Assembly (NCBI GenBank): GCA_022769125.1
Contig: JALEKN010000055.1
Coordinates: 47,323-111,322 of the forward strand
Direction of reading: 5' to 3'
DNA: 64,000 nt
Source: Agathobacter sp.
GTDB taxonomy: Bacteria; Bacillota; Clostridia; Lachnospirales; Lachnospiraceae
Shown here: positions 25,119 through 34,899 of the stretch, piece after piece
Layout of the letters: each line of letters begins with the position of its first letter
Numbering within the stretch: position 1 is the first letter of the stretch
Made by a program: the position numbers and the translations under genes
The notes under the pieces: generated by a model
What the model was told of the DNA's origin: nothing
Seen by the model: the letters and a program-made list of their open reading frames with translations, nothing else
The model's database searches: none

Positions 25119-27077
25119 TTGGATAACGAACATCTACGATATTTAGAGCAGCTCTCCGAGCTGTTTCCTACCATCAGCAGGGCATCTGCGGAGATCATCA
25201 ATCTGCAGGCTATCTTAAATCTCCCGAAGGGGACGGAACACTTTCTGTCGGACATCCACGGCGAGTATGAGGCATTTTCCCATGTGCTGCGCAACGGCTC
25301 CGGAGCCGTGCGCAAGAAGATCGATGACGTATTCGGACATACGCTCGGCACCGCCGACAAGTCCGCGCTCGCAACGCTGATCTATTATCCGCGCGAGAAG
25401 ATGGAGCTTGTCAAATCGCAGGAGAAGGATATGGAGAACTGGTACAAGATCACGCTGTACCGCCTGATCGAAGTGTGCAAGACCGTATCCTCAAAATACA
25501 CAAGATCCAAGGGGCGCAAGGCGCTGCCGAAGGACTATGCCTATGTGATCGAGGAGCTGATCACCGAGAAGCCGGAGATCCTCAACAAAGAAGCGTATTA
25601 TGAGGCAATCGTCAATACGATCGTGGAATTGGGGCGTGCGGAAGAATTTATCGTCGTGCTGTCCGAACTGATACAGGTGCTGGTCGTAGACCGTCTGCAT
25701 ATCCTTGGAGATATTTATGACCGTGGAGCTGGGGCGCATCTGATCATGGACAAGCTCTGCGAGTATCATTCTGTGGATATCCAGTGGGGAAACCACGATA
25801 TTATCTGGATGGGAGCGGCGGCAGGACAGATGACCTGCGTTGCGACCGTCATCCGAAACAGTATCCGCTATGGCAATCTCGACCTGCTTGAGGAGGGCTA
25901 CGGCATCAACATGCTTCCGCTTGCAACCTTTGCAATGGAGGCATATGCCGATGACCCATGCGAGCGTTTTGTGTTTAAGGTAATCCCGTCCGGCACGAAC
26001 AATATGGAAAGCGATCTGATCCGCAAGATGCACAAGGCGATCGCTATCATCCGGTTCAAGCTGGAGGGACAGATGATCTTAAAACGGCCGGAGTACGGCA
26101 TGGAGAACCGGCTTCTATTGGACAAGATCGATTATGAGAAGAAGACGGTACAGATTGACGGCGTTACCTATGAGATGAAAGACACCCTGCTTCCGACTGT
26201 AGATCCGGACGACCCATATGCGCTTACGGACGAGGAACTGGATGTGATGAAGCGGCTGTGCTCGTCCTTCTTACATTGTGAGAAGCTGCAGCGGCATATA
26301 CAGCTTCTGCTGAAAAAGGGCAGTATGTACCGTGTGTACAATGACAATCTGCTTTATCACGGCTGCGTCCCGATGAACGAGGACGGAGAGTTTACGAGTG
26401 TAAATATTTACGGAAATTATTACAGTGGCAAGGCATTATTTGATGTGCTCGAATCCTATGTGCGCAAGGCATTTTTTGCGAGCGATCCGGTGGAGAAAGA
26501 AAAGGGAGCGGATATGATCTGGTACATCTGGACGGCGCCGAATTCCCCTTTGTATGGGCGTGCGAAAATGGCAACCTTTGAGCGGTATTTCCTGGATGAT
26601 GAAGAGGTGAAGGTAGAACCCAAGAATGCCTATTACAATCTGATCAACGATCCGAAGATCGCTGACAAGATCCTAAAGGAGTTCGGGCTGGAAGGAAACG
26701 GCGTGCATATCATAAACGGACATGTGCCGGTACACCGGATGCGCGGGGAAAGCCCGGTCAAGAGCGACGGAAAGGTCATTGTCATCGATGGCGGATTTTC
26801 CAAGGCATATCGTAGCAGAACAGGTATTGCGGGATATACGCTGATTTATAATTCCTACGGGCTGACACTCACGGCGCATGAGCCGTTTGTGTCTGCGGAG
26901 ACTGCCATCCGGGAGGAAATTGACATCGTATCGAAGCGTGAGGCAGTGGAATACGCTGACAAGCGTATTTTAGTCGGGGATACGGATAAGGGAAAGCGAA
27001 TGCGGCAGCGGATCAGTGACATCAAGGAGCTGATCGCGGCGTACCAGTCCGGCGAGATCGCAGAGCGAGATAAGTAA
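25119..27077 (+). CDS. fbp: fructose-1,6-bisphosphatase class 3
   Basis: Gluconeogenic enzyme that removes the 1-phosphate of fructose-1,6-bisphosphate. The calcineurin-like metal motifs are present: DIHGEYEAF, LGDIYDRGAGAHL, GNHDIIWMG, and later HVPVHRM with DGGFSKAYRSRTGIAGYTL. 652 residues matches the long Firmicutes class 3 enzyme. Translation begins at TTG 25119, 7 nt after ATGGAGG; no ATG is better placed. Position between the two lar genes is common-strand but functionally unrelated as far as I know. Confidence 0.95.
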   Translation: MDNEHLRYLEQLSELFPTISRASAEIINLQAILNLPKGTEHFLSDIHGEYEAFSHVLRNGSGAVRKKIDDVFGHTLGTADKSALATLIYYPREKMELVKSQEKDMENWYKITLYRLIEVCKTVSSKYTRSKGRKALPKDYAYVIEELITEKPEILNKEAYYEAIVNTIVELGRAEEFIVVLSELIQVLVVDRLHILGDIYDRGAGAHLIMDKLCEYHSVDIQWGNHDIIWMGAAAGQMTCVATVIRNSIRYGNLDLLEEGYGINMLPLATFAMEAYADDPCERFVFKVIPSGTNNMESDLIRKMHKAIAIIRFKLEGQMILKRPEYGMENRLLLDKIDYEKKTVQIDGVTYEMKDTLLPTVDPDDPYALTDEELDVMKRLCSSFLHCEKLQRHIQLLLKKGSMYRVYNDNLLYHGCVPMNEDGEFTSVNIYGNYYSGKALFDVLESYVRKAFFASDPVEKEKGADMIWYIWTAPNSPLYGRAKMATFERYFLDDEEVKVEPKNAYYNLINDPKIADKILKEFGLEGNGVHIINGHVPVHRMRGESPVKSDGKVIVIDGGFSKAYRSRTGIAGYTLIYNSYGLTLTAHEPFVSAETAIREEIDIVSKREAVEYADKRILVGDTDKGKRMRQRISDIKELIAAYQSGEIAERDK

Positions 27078-27080
27078 GGA

Positions 27081-27138
27081 CCGCGCCAAAGCGCATCTGC
27101 GTGCCTGCACGGGCGCGTAAAGCGTCACAAAGTGACAC
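27081..27138. repeat. nested small hairpins between fbp and larB
   Basis: CGCGCC (27082-27087) pairs with GGCGCG (27112-27117) around GTGCCTGCAC (27101-27110); then GTCAC-AAA-GTGAC (27124-27136). The compact GC-rich palindromic make-up resembles a dispersed intergenic repeat; whether copies exist elsewhere cannot be seen here. Confidence 0.4.
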
Positions 27139-27175
27139 ATTGTTCCGATTGACGGAAAGGAATGAAGTAACAGAA

Positions 27176-27928
27176 ATGACGAAGAATGAACTGGAACAGA
27201 TCTTAAATGAAGTAAAAGACGGAACGGTTTCCATTGAGCATGCGGTCACGCAGATCAAGATGGAACCCTTCCGGGATATCGGATATGCAAAGGTGGATAC
27301 ACAAAGACAGCTCCGACAGGGCGAGGCGGAAGTGATCTTTGGTGCCGGAAAGACGGCAGGACAGATCGAGGGGATCGTGCGCACGATGATCGAGGCAGGG
27401 CAGGAGACGATTCTTATCACCCGCCTGTCAAAGGAGAAAGCGCAGGCGTTGCCGCAGGAGTTTTCACTTACCTATTATGAGGACGCAGAGATCGGGATCG
27501 TTGGAAAGATGCCCAAGGCAGATACCAAGGGAACGATCGTGATCGCTACCGGCGGGACAAGTGATTATAAGGTTGCGGAGGAGGCTGCGCTTACGGCGGA
27601 GGCATTCGGCAACCGGGTGCTCAGACTGTATGATGTCGGCGTGGCTGGCGTACACCGGCTGCTTGCCAACACGGAGTATCTGATGGAGGCGAATGTCGTG
27701 ATCGCGATCGCCGGAATGGAGGGCGCGCTTGCAAGCGTGGTAGGAGGACTGGTCGACTGTCCGGTCATCGCAGTACCTACAAGCGTCGGGTATGGAGCTT
27801 CTTTTCACGGAGTGGCAGCACTTTTATCCATGCTCAATTCCTGTGCGAGCGGCGTGAGCGTTGTAAATATTGACAATGGTTATGGAGCCGGATATCTGGC
27901 AAGCATGATCAATAAAAGGACGAAATAG
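27176..27928 (+). CDS. larB: LarB, pyridinium-3,5-biscarboxylic acid mononucleotide synthase
   Basis: 250 residues. The C-terminal half is a PurE-like carboxylase fold: GTIVIATGGTSDYKVAEEAA, YDVGVAGVHRLLA, IAIAGMEGALASVVGG and VPTSVGYGASFHG are LarB signatures. LarB carboxylates nicotinic acid adenine dinucleotide as the first step toward the nickel-pincer nucleotide. I place the start at ATG 27176; the ribosome site (AAAGGAA) is farther than usual, and an upstream in-frame ATG (27101) lies in the repeat-like region. With larE at 23.2 kb this gives two of three cofactor genes; larC is not present. Confidence 0.9.
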   Translation: MTKNELEQILNEVKDGTVSIEHAVTQIKMEPFRDIGYAKVDTQRQLRQGEAEVIFGAGKTAGQIEGIVRTMIEAGQETILITRLSKEKAQALPQEFSLTYYEDAEIGIVGKMPKADTKGTIVIATGGTSDYKVAEEAALTAEAFGNRVLRLYDVGVAGVHRLLANTEYLMEANVVIAIAGMEGALASVVGGLVDCPVIAVPTSVGYGASFHGVAALLSMLNSCASGVSVVNIDNGYGAGYLASMINKRTK

Positions 27929-27930
27929 AG

Positions 27931-28512
27931 ATGGCAAGATACAGAGTGGACGGCTTTTCCTTTGAATCCGAAGAAGAAGCAAGGCAGGCAAAAAAGGAAG
28001 TTGATGGAATTGCCTATATCCGCACACAGACGAAGATGAATGACCCGGATGTCATATTTTCTCTTTACAACCGTCTGGTGGAGCAGCAGATATTTGAGAC
28101 GGCGGTAGGAATTGAATTTTTGAGAGAGCTGCAGAACTATCTGGAATCGGTTCCTTATATCAAGAAAGAGGATATTGTGCCGATTCCGGTTCCGGACAAA
28201 GGACTTGATGAGGAGAGACGGCTTCGTGAGGAGCAGCGTACCATGCGAAGACAACAGAAGCTGCAGCAAAGAGCAGGGAACGAGCAGTTTTATCGCAGGC
28301 GTTACCGCATCACAGGAGTGCTTTGTGCGGTACTTGCCGCAATTGTTGTCGGCATGTTTGCAATCACTTATATCAGTGGCAGCAGTACCAATATTTTTAA
28401 TTATGAACAGAAGATAATTGATAAATATGAAGACTGGGAGCAGGAACTGACACAGCGCGAGGCAGATGTCAGCAGAAGAGAGCAGATCCTGCAAAATCAG
28501 ACCAATCCATAA
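27931..28512 (+). CDS. single-pass membrane protein of unknown function
   Basis: 193 residues, 2 bp after larB. The N-terminal part is charged and helical, followed by a basic arginine/glutamine-rich stretch (MRRQQKLQQRAG), one hydrophobic helix at about residues 128-150 (GVLCAVLAAIVVGMFAITYI) and a C-terminal coiled-coil-like tail (EDWEQELTQREADVSRREQ). The basic stretch just before the helix predicts a cytoplasmic N-terminus. I do not recognise the family. The context (larB before, response regulator 14 bp after) does not suggest a role. Confidence 0.75.
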   Translation: MARYRVDGFSFESEEEARQAKKEVDGIAYIRTQTKMNDPDVIFSLYNRLVEQQIFETAVGIEFLRELQNYLESVPYIKKEDIVPIPVPDKGLDEERRLREEQRTMRRQQKLQQRAGNEQFYRRRYRITGVLCAVLAAIVVGMFAITYISGSSTNIFNYEQKIIDKYEDWEQELTQREADVSRREQILQNQTNP

Positions 28513-28526
28513 CGGGAGAAAATGAA

Positions 28527-29207
28527 ATGGCAAAGATAAAGATTTTGGTTGTAGATGATGAAAGCCGTATGCGAAAGCTTGTCCGGGATTTCCTGGTTCG
28601 GAAGGACTATGAGGTTCTGGAGGCAGGAGACGGGGAAGAAGCCCTAGACGTTTTTTACAAAGAAAAGGAGATCGCACTTATCATTCTTGATGTTATGATG
28701 CCAAAGATGAATGGATGGGATGTTGTTCGTGAGATACGCGAAAATTCAAAAGTGCCGATCATCATGCTGACTGCAAAAGGGGAGGAAAGCGACGAACTTT
28801 TGGGATTTGACCTTGGTGTGGATGAATATATTGCAAAGCCGTTTTCTCCCAAAATCCTTGTGGCCCGCGTGGAAGCAATATTGCGTAGAGCCGGAAAACA
28901 GGATTCTGGCAATATGCTGATTGAGATGGGCGGAATCATATTGGACAAGGCTGCACATCAGGTTACTATCGATGGAAATCCGGTGGAACTTAGCTACAAG
29001 GAGTTTGAGCTTCTGAACTATTTTATGGAGAATGCAGGAATTGCATTGTCGCGGGAACGTATATTGGACTCCGTGTGGAATTATGATTATTTCGGGGACG
29101 CGAGAACGATTGACACCCATGTGAAGAAACTGCGCAGCAAGATGGGGGAGAAAGGGGATTATATCAAAACCATTTGGGGAATGGGATACAAATTTGAAAT
29201 AGGATAA
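28527..29207 (+). CDS. OmpR/PhoB-type response regulator, orphan
   Basis: 226 residues. Receiver domain with acidic pocket DDES (10-13), phosphoacceptor Asp55 in LIILDVMMPKMNG, threonine in IIMLTAKG and lysine in YIAKPFSP. C-terminal winged helix with YKEFELLNYFMEN and RTIDTHVKKLRSKMG. There is no kinase gene next to it; the only histidine kinase in the window is 16 kb away. It precedes feoB by 11 bp, so both are probably on one transcript and it might take part in iron control. Confidence 0.92.
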   Translation: MAKIKILVVDDESRMRKLVRDFLVRKDYEVLEAGDGEEALDVFYKEKEIALIILDVMMPKMNGWDVVREIRENSKVPIIMLTAKGEESDELLGFDLGVDEYIAKPFSPKILVARVEAILRRAGKQDSGNMLIEMGGIILDKAAHQVTIDGNPVELSYKEFELLNYFMENAGIALSRERILDSVWNYDYFGDARTIDTHVKKLRSKMGEKGDYIKTIWGMGYKFEIG

Positions 29208-29218
29208 AAGGTGAGAAA

Positions 29219-31564
29219 ATGACATTACGGGAATTAAAAGAGGGACAAACCGCACGAATTCTCTCAGTAGGAGGAGAAGGAGCACTCAGACAGCATTTTT
29301 TGGATATGGGAGTTATCCCGGGGGCAGAGGCAACATTGATCAAGTTTGCGCCGATGGGAGATCCGATGGAAATAGGAATCCATGGATATGAGCTTACACT
29401 TCGCTTGGCGGATGCGCAGGAGATTGAGGCAGAACTGGTGCAGGAAGTAAGGTCCGCGGAGATTAAAGCCAAAAAGCAGATACAGAAACAACCACATCCC
29501 GGTTATGGTGAGGGTGGTATCTACCATGATAAGAAGACAGAAAAAGCGCTTCCGGAAGGAACTATGCTTACATTCGCCCTTGCAGGAAACCAGAACTGCG
29601 GAAAGACAACACTCTTTAACCAGCTGACCGGGGCCAATCAGCATGTCGGTAATTTCCCGGGAGTAACGGTTGACCGAAAAAGCGGTTCCATTAAAGAGCA
29701 TCCCAAGACGGAAGTTACGGATCTGCCGGGAATTTATTCAATGTCTCCTTACACCAATGAGGAGATCGTATCGCGGCAGTTTATCTTAAATGAAAAACCG
29801 AAGGGAATTATCAATATTGTGGATGCAACCAATATTGAGCGTAATCTATATTTGACACTTCAGCTCTTAGAGCTTGATATACCGATGGTTGTTGCGCTTA
29901 ACATGATGGATGAGATGCAGGGCAACGGAGGGTCTGTGCTGGTCAATGAGATGGAGCAGTACCTTGGAGTGCCGGTGGTTCCGATATCTGCGGCAAAGAA
30001 TGAAGGCATTCATGAACTTATCGATCATGCGATTCATGTTGCAAAGTATCAGGAAAAGCCAATGAGACAGGATTTCTGCAGCCCAGAGGACCATGACGGT
30101 GCTGTGCACCGCGCAATTCATGCTGTCATGCATCTGATTGAGGATCATGCAAGGAGCGCGGACATTCCGGTGCGATTTGCTGCAACCAAGCTTATCGAGG
30201 GAGATACGCACATTCTTGAAGCACTCCGGTTAGACACAAATGAACAGGAAATGCTCGAACATATTGTTTTGCAGATGGAAAAAGAACGCGGACTTGACCG
30301 ATCCGCAGCAATCGCAGATATGCGGTTTGATTACATAGAGAAAGCTGTTGCAACAACGGTGGTAAAGCCAAGAGAAAGCAAGGAGCATGAGCGCAGCAGA
30401 AAGATTGATAAGATCCTGACCGGAAAATATACAGCAATCCCGTCTTTTGTGGGAATTATGGCTGTAGTATTTTATCTGACATTCAATCTGATCGGAGGTA
30501 ATCTTCAGAGCCTTGTCGAGATGGGAATCGCTGCATTCACCGAGATCACCGAGAAGGCATTTGCAGCAGCAAACGTAAATGAAGTAATCCGCTCTCTGGT
30601 TATCGACGGAGTCTATAATGGTGTAGGCACAGTACTTACGGCATTGCCACTTATCATAACACTGTTTTTCTTTCTATCATTACTTGAGGACAGTGGATAT
30701 ATGGCAAGAATTGCCTTCGTGATGGATAAAACCATGCGGAAGATTGGACTTTCCGGAAGGAGTATCGTTCCTATGCTGATGGGATTCGGCTGTTCCGTCC
30801 CGGCAATCATGTCCACACGTACACTGCCATCGGAGCGAGACCGGAAGATGACTGTCATGCTGATTCCGTTTATGAGCTGTACCGCAAAAATACCTGTCTA
30901 TACGTTTTTTGCTGCGGCATTTTTCCCGAAGCATACAGCACTTGTAATGATTGTATTGTACTTCGGAGGAATTCTGGTGAGCATTCTGACTGCAACGATT
31001 GCGAAGAAGACTACTTTTAAAGGGGAAGCAGTTCCGTTTGTCATGGAATTGCCAAATTACCGTCTGCCGGGGGCTAAAAATGTCTTCCAGCTTTTGTGGG
31101 AGAAGACCAAGGATTTTTTAAAGAAAGCATTTACCATTATTTTTGTTGCTACGATCGTTGTATGGTTCCTGCAGAGTTTTGATTTCAGGATGCGCCTGGT
31201 TTCTGATATTAACGAGAGCATGCTGGCAACGGTGGCAGGATGGATTGCGCCGGTCTTTGCACCGCTTGGATTCGGGGACTGGAGAATATCGACAGCGCTT
31301 ATTACCGGCTTTATGGCGAAGGAGAGCGTTGTTTCAACGTTAAGTGTCTTGTATGGAACAATCGGAATTCTGCAGACGGCGCTTACCACACGCTCGGCAG
31401 CAGCACTTTTGACATTCTGTCTTTTGTATACGCCATGCGTTGCAGCAATCACATCCGTAAAGCGGGAGCTTGGTGGTAAGTGGGCAGCTTTTATTGTTGT
31501 ATTTCAGTGTGTAGTGGCATGGATAGCGGCATTTGGCGTATATCTTGCCGGAGCACTGTTTTAA
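29219..31564 (+). CDS. feoB: ferrous iron transporter FeoB with fused FeoA domain
   Basis: 781 residues. Residues 1-75 are a FeoA (SH3-like) domain (LRQHFLDMGVIPGAEATLIK), followed by a linker and the FeoB G domain: G1 GNQNCGKTTLFNQLTG, G2/G3 NFPGVTVD and DLPGIYSMSPYTNEE, G4 NMMDE. The C-terminal half has about eight membrane helices with the two Gate motifs (e.g. GRSIVPMLMGFGCSVPAIM). Imports Fe(II) across the cytoplasmic membrane. FeoA-FeoB fusions occur in several Clostridia. It follows the orphan response regulator closely. Confidence 0.95.
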   Translation: MTLRELKEGQTARILSVGGEGALRQHFLDMGVIPGAEATLIKFAPMGDPMEIGIHGYELTLRLADAQEIEAELVQEVRSAEIKAKKQIQKQPHPGYGEGGIYHDKKTEKALPEGTMLTFALAGNQNCGKTTLFNQLTGANQHVGNFPGVTVDRKSGSIKEHPKTEVTDLPGIYSMSPYTNEEIVSRQFILNEKPKGIINIVDATNIERNLYLTLQLLELDIPMVVALNMMDEMQGNGGSVLVNEMEQYLGVPVVPISAAKNEGIHELIDHAIHVAKYQEKPMRQDFCSPEDHDGAVHRAIHAVMHLIEDHARSADIPVRFAATKLIEGDTHILEALRLDTNEQEMLEHIVLQMEKERGLDRSAAIADMRFDYIEKAVATTVVKPRESKEHERSRKIDKILTGKYTAIPSFVGIMAVVFYLTFNLIGGNLQSLVEMGIAAFTEITEKAFAAANVNEVIRSLVIDGVYNGVGTVLTALPLIITLFFFLSLLEDSGYMARIAFVMDKTMRKIGLSGRSIVPMLMGFGCSVPAIMSTRTLPSERDRKMTVMLIPFMSCTAKIPVYTFFAAAFFPKHTALVMIVLYFGGILVSILTATIAKKTTFKGEAVPFVMELPNYRLPGAKNVFQLLWEKTKDFLKKAFTIIFVATIVVWFLQSFDFRMRLVSDINESMLATVAGWIAPVFAPLGFGDWRISTALITGFMAKESVVSTLSVLYGTIGILQTALTTRSAAALLTFCLLYTPCVAAITSVKRELGGKWAAFIVVFQCVVAWIAAFGVYLAGALF

Positions 31565-31595
31565 CAAATAAATTAACAGACAAAGGGGAAAAGAG

Positions 31596-34500
31596 ATGGC
31601 ACAGAGAAAAGACATTCACAAAGTCCTGATAATCGGATCAGGTCCGATCATCATTGGACAGGCGTGTGAGTTCGACTATTCGGGCACACAGGCATGTAAG
31701 GCACTTCGCAAATTGGGGTATGAGATTGTACTCGTAAACTCCAATCCGGCAACGATCATGACGGATCCGGAAACCGCGGATGTAACCTATATAGAACCAT
31801 TAAACGTTGACCGGTTGGAGCAGATTATTGCAAAGGAAAGACCGGATGCACTCCTTCCGAATCTGGGTGGACAGTCAGGACTGAATCTTTGCTCTGAGCT
31901 TGCAAAGAAGGGTGTGCTAGACAAGTACAATGTAAAGGTAATCGGCGTTCAGGTCGATGCGATTGAGCGTGGCGAGGATCGGATCGAGTTTAAGCATACG
32001 ATGGAGAGCCTTGGCATTGAGATGGCAAGAAGTGAGGTTGCTTACTCTGTGGAGGAGGCGATGGAAATCGCAGAACGCCTGCATTACCCGGTAGTTCTGC
32101 GTCCGGCATATACGATGGGCGGCGCAGGCGGCGGTCTCGTTTACAATGTAGAGGAATTAAAGACTGTTTGTGCCAGAGGCTTGCAGGCAAGTCTCGTAGG
32201 CCAGGTTCTGGTCGAGGAATCGATTCTTGGATGGGAGGAGCTTGAACTTGAGGTCGTTCGTGATGCTGACAACAACATGATCACGGTATGCTTTATCGAA
32301 AATATTGATCCGCTGGGCGTACACACCGGAGATTCCTTCTGTTCTGCGCCGATGCTTACAATCTCGGAGGAAGTGCAGAAACGTTTACAGGAAAAATCCT
32401 ACCGTATCGTAGAGGCAATCCAGGTCATCGGAGGAACAAACGTACAGTGGGCGCATGATCCGGTTACCGACCGTGACATCATCATTGAGATTAACCCGCG
32501 CACCTCCCGCTCCTCAGCACTTGCTTCTAAGGCGACGGGATTCCCAATTGCGCTCGTTTCTGCAATGCTCGCCTGTGGACTGACACTTGCAGATATTCCT
32601 TGCGGAAAATACGGAACATTGGATAAGTACGTTCCGGACGGAGATTATGTGGTTGTTAAATTCGCACGTTGGGCATTTGAAAAGTTCAAGGGCGTGGAAG
32701 ATAAGCTCGGCACCCAGATGCGCGCGGTCGGCGAGGTCATGAGTATCGGAAAGAACTTCAAGGAAGCGTTCCAGAAGGCAATCCGAAGCCTTGAGACGGG
32801 ACGTTACGGACTAGGACATGCGAAGAACTTTGATTCTTTATCCAAGGAAGAATTGTTAAAGAAGCTTCTTTATCCGTCCAGCGAGCGCTACTTTATCATT
32901 TATGAGGCACTCCGCAAGGGGGCAACCATTGATGAACTGTTCGAGCTTACCAAGATCAAGCATTACTTCCTTGAACAGATGAAAGAACTCGTAGAGGAAG
33001 AGGAGACTCTTATGGCACACGCCGGAAGCATTCCGGAGGATGCACTTTTGATCCAGGCGAAGAAGGACGGATTTTCCGATAAATACTTAAGTCAGATCCT
33101 TCGGGTATCCGAGGATGAGATCCGCACAAAGCGCCAGCAGATCGGCATAAAGGAAGCGTGGGAAGGTGTACATGTAAGCGGCACCAAGGACAGTGCATAT
33201 TATTACTCTACCTACAATGCACCGGATCACAGTACCGTTACAAGCGGCAAACCAAAGGTTATGATCCTTGGCGGCGGACCGAACCGTATCGGTCAGGGAA
33301 TTGAGTTTGACTACTGCTGTGTACATGCTGCACTTGCGCTAAAGAAGCTCGGTTTTGAAACCATTATCGTAAACTGCAATCCGGAGACGGTATCAACGGA
33401 TTATGATACTTCTGACAAGCTCTATTTTGAGCCGCTGACGCTTGAGGATGTGCTTAGTATTTATGAGAAGGAGCAGCCGGTCGGCGTGATCGCACAGTTT
33501 GGCGGACAGACACCGCTCAACCTTGCAGCAGATCTGGAGAAGAACGGAGTCAAGATCTTAGGAACTGCACCATCGGTTATTGACTTGGCGGAGGATCGCG
33601 ACTTGTTCCGCGCGATGATGGACAAGCTTGAGATCCCGATGCCAGAGTCAGGCATGGCAGTCAATGTGGAGGAAGCACTTGCAATCGCAGACAAGATCGG
33701 CTACCCAGTGATGGTTCGCCCATCCTACGTCCTTGGAGGACGCGGTATGGAGGTTGTCTATGATGCGCAGTCCATGACGGGATATATGAATGCAGCAGTA
33801 GGTGTGACACCGGATCGTCCAATCCTGATCGACCGCTTCTTAAATCATGCAACCGAGTGCGAAGCGGACGCGATCAGCGATGGAACACATGCCTTTGTAC
33901 CGGCGGTTATGGAGCATATCGAGCTTGCCGGCGTGCATTCCGGAGATTCGGCATGCATCATTCCGTCACGCCATATCTCAGAGGAAAATGTAAAGACCAT
34001 CAAGGAATATACAAGACGTATTGCGGAAGAAATGCATGTCAAGGGTCTTATGAATATGCAGTATGCAATCGAGGATGGTAAGGTATTTGTGCTTGAGGCA
34101 AATCCGCGTGCATCCCGTACCGTTCCGCTGGTATCAAAGGTATGCGATATCCGCATGGTGCCGCTGGCAGTCGAGATCGTCACGGCAGAGCTGACCGGAA
34201 AAGAATCACCGGTTCCTGCCTTAAAGGAGAAGAATATCCCATATTACGGCGTGAAGGAAGCCGCATTCCCATTTAATATGTTCCAGGAGGTTGACCCGCT
34301 GCTTGGACCGGAGATGCGTTCCACCGGCGAGGTGCTTGGTCTTTCCAAGTATTGGGGAGAGGCATTTTACAAGGCGCAGGAGGGCGTACAGCTAAAGCTT
34401 CCGCTTTCCGGCAAGGTGCTGATCTCCGTAAATAACAAGGACAAGGCAGAGGTCGTGGAAGTGGCGAAGGGCTTCGCTGAGAACGGCTTTGAGATCATCG

Positions 34501-34820
34501 CCTCCAAGCATACCTGTAAGCTTTTGGTTGACAATGGAATTAAGGCAACGGAGATCAAGAAGCTGCAGGAGGGCAGACCGAACATGATGGACGTCATCCT
34601 AAACGGTGAGGTTGATATCGTGATCAACACGCCATCCGGAAGCGAGTCGAAGGATGATGACAGCTATCTGCGCAAGGCAGCGATCAAGAAGAAGATCCCG
34701 TATATGACCACGATGGCGGCAGCAAAGGCTACCGTAAACGGTATCGCCTCCATCAGGAAGAGAGGAAACAGTGAGGTGAAATCCCTGCAGGAGTACCACG
34801 CTGAGATAACGGAGATTTAA
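31596..34820 (+). CDS. carB: carbamoyl-phosphate synthase large subunit
   Basis: Makes carbamoyl phosphate from ammonia, bicarbonate and two ATP for pyrimidine and arginine synthesis. 1074 residues with the duplicated ATP-grasp halves: IGSGPIIIGQACEFDYSGTQ starts the first and GGGPNRIGQGIEFDYCCVHA the second; a C-terminal MGS-like allosteric domain ends the protein. RPAYTMGGAGGG and RPSYVLGGRGME are the paired nucleotide loops. The small subunit gene carA is not adjacent (feoB is upstream), which is unusual because they are generally paired. Start ATG follows AAGGGGAAAAG. Confidence 0.96.
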   Translation: MAQRKDIHKVLIIGSGPIIIGQACEFDYSGTQACKALRKLGYEIVLVNSNPATIMTDPETADVTYIEPLNVDRLEQIIAKERPDALLPNLGGQSGLNLCSELAKKGVLDKYNVKVIGVQVDAIERGEDRIEFKHTMESLGIEMARSEVAYSVEEAMEIAERLHYPVVLRPAYTMGGAGGGLVYNVEELKTVCARGLQASLVGQVLVEESILGWEELELEVVRDADNNMITVCFIENIDPLGVHTGDSFCSAPMLTISEEVQKRLQEKSYRIVEAIQVIGGTNVQWAHDPVTDRDIIIEINPRTSRSSALASKATGFPIALVSAMLACGLTLADIPCGKYGTLDKYVPDGDYVVVKFARWAFEKFKGVEDKLGTQMRAVGEVMSIGKNFKEAFQKAIRSLETGRYGLGHAKNFDSLSKEELLKKLLYPSSERYFIIYEALRKGATIDELFELTKIKHYFLEQMKELVEEEETLMAHAGSIPEDALLIQAKKDGFSDKYLSQILRVSEDEIRTKRQQIGIKEAWEGVHVSGTKDSAYYYSTYNAPDHSTVTSGKPKVMILGGGPNRIGQGIEFDYCCVHAALALKKLGFETIIVNCNPETVSTDYDTSDKLYFEPLTLEDVLSIYEKEQPVGVIAQFGGQTPLNLAADLEKNGVKILGTAPSVIDLAEDRDLFRAMMDKLEIPMPESGMAVNVEEALAIADKIGYPVMVRPSYVLGGRGMEVVYDAQSMTGYMNAAVGVTPDRPILIDRFLNHATECEADAISDGTHAFVPAVMEHIELAGVHSGDSACIIPSRHISEENVKTIKEYTRRIAEEMHVKGLMNMQYAIEDGKVFVLEANPRASRTVPLVSKVCDIRMVPLAVEIVTAELTGKESPVPALKEKNIPYYGVKEAAFPFNMFQEVDPLLGPEMRSTGEVLGLSKYWGEAFYKAQEGVQLKLPLSGKVLISVNNKDKAEVVEVAKGFAENGFEIIASKHTCKLLVDNGIKATEIKKLQEGRPNMMDVILNGEVDIVINTPSGSESKDDDSYLRKAAIKKKIPYMTTMAAAKATVNGIASIRKRGNSEVKSLQEYHAEITEI

Positions 34821-34846
34821 CATTAAATGTATATGAGGATGTAATA

Positions 34847-34884
34847 AGAAAATCCCCCTACTAATTGGTAGGGGGATTATTTTA
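34847..34884. terminator. bidirectional terminator between carB and the XRE gene
   Basis: AATCCCCCTAC (34851-34861) pairs with GTAGGGGGATT (34868-34878), 6-nt loop, with T-rich flanks on both strands; serves the convergent carB and XRE genes. Confidence 0.85.
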
Positions 34885-34899
34885 TGGAGTGATAAAGTT

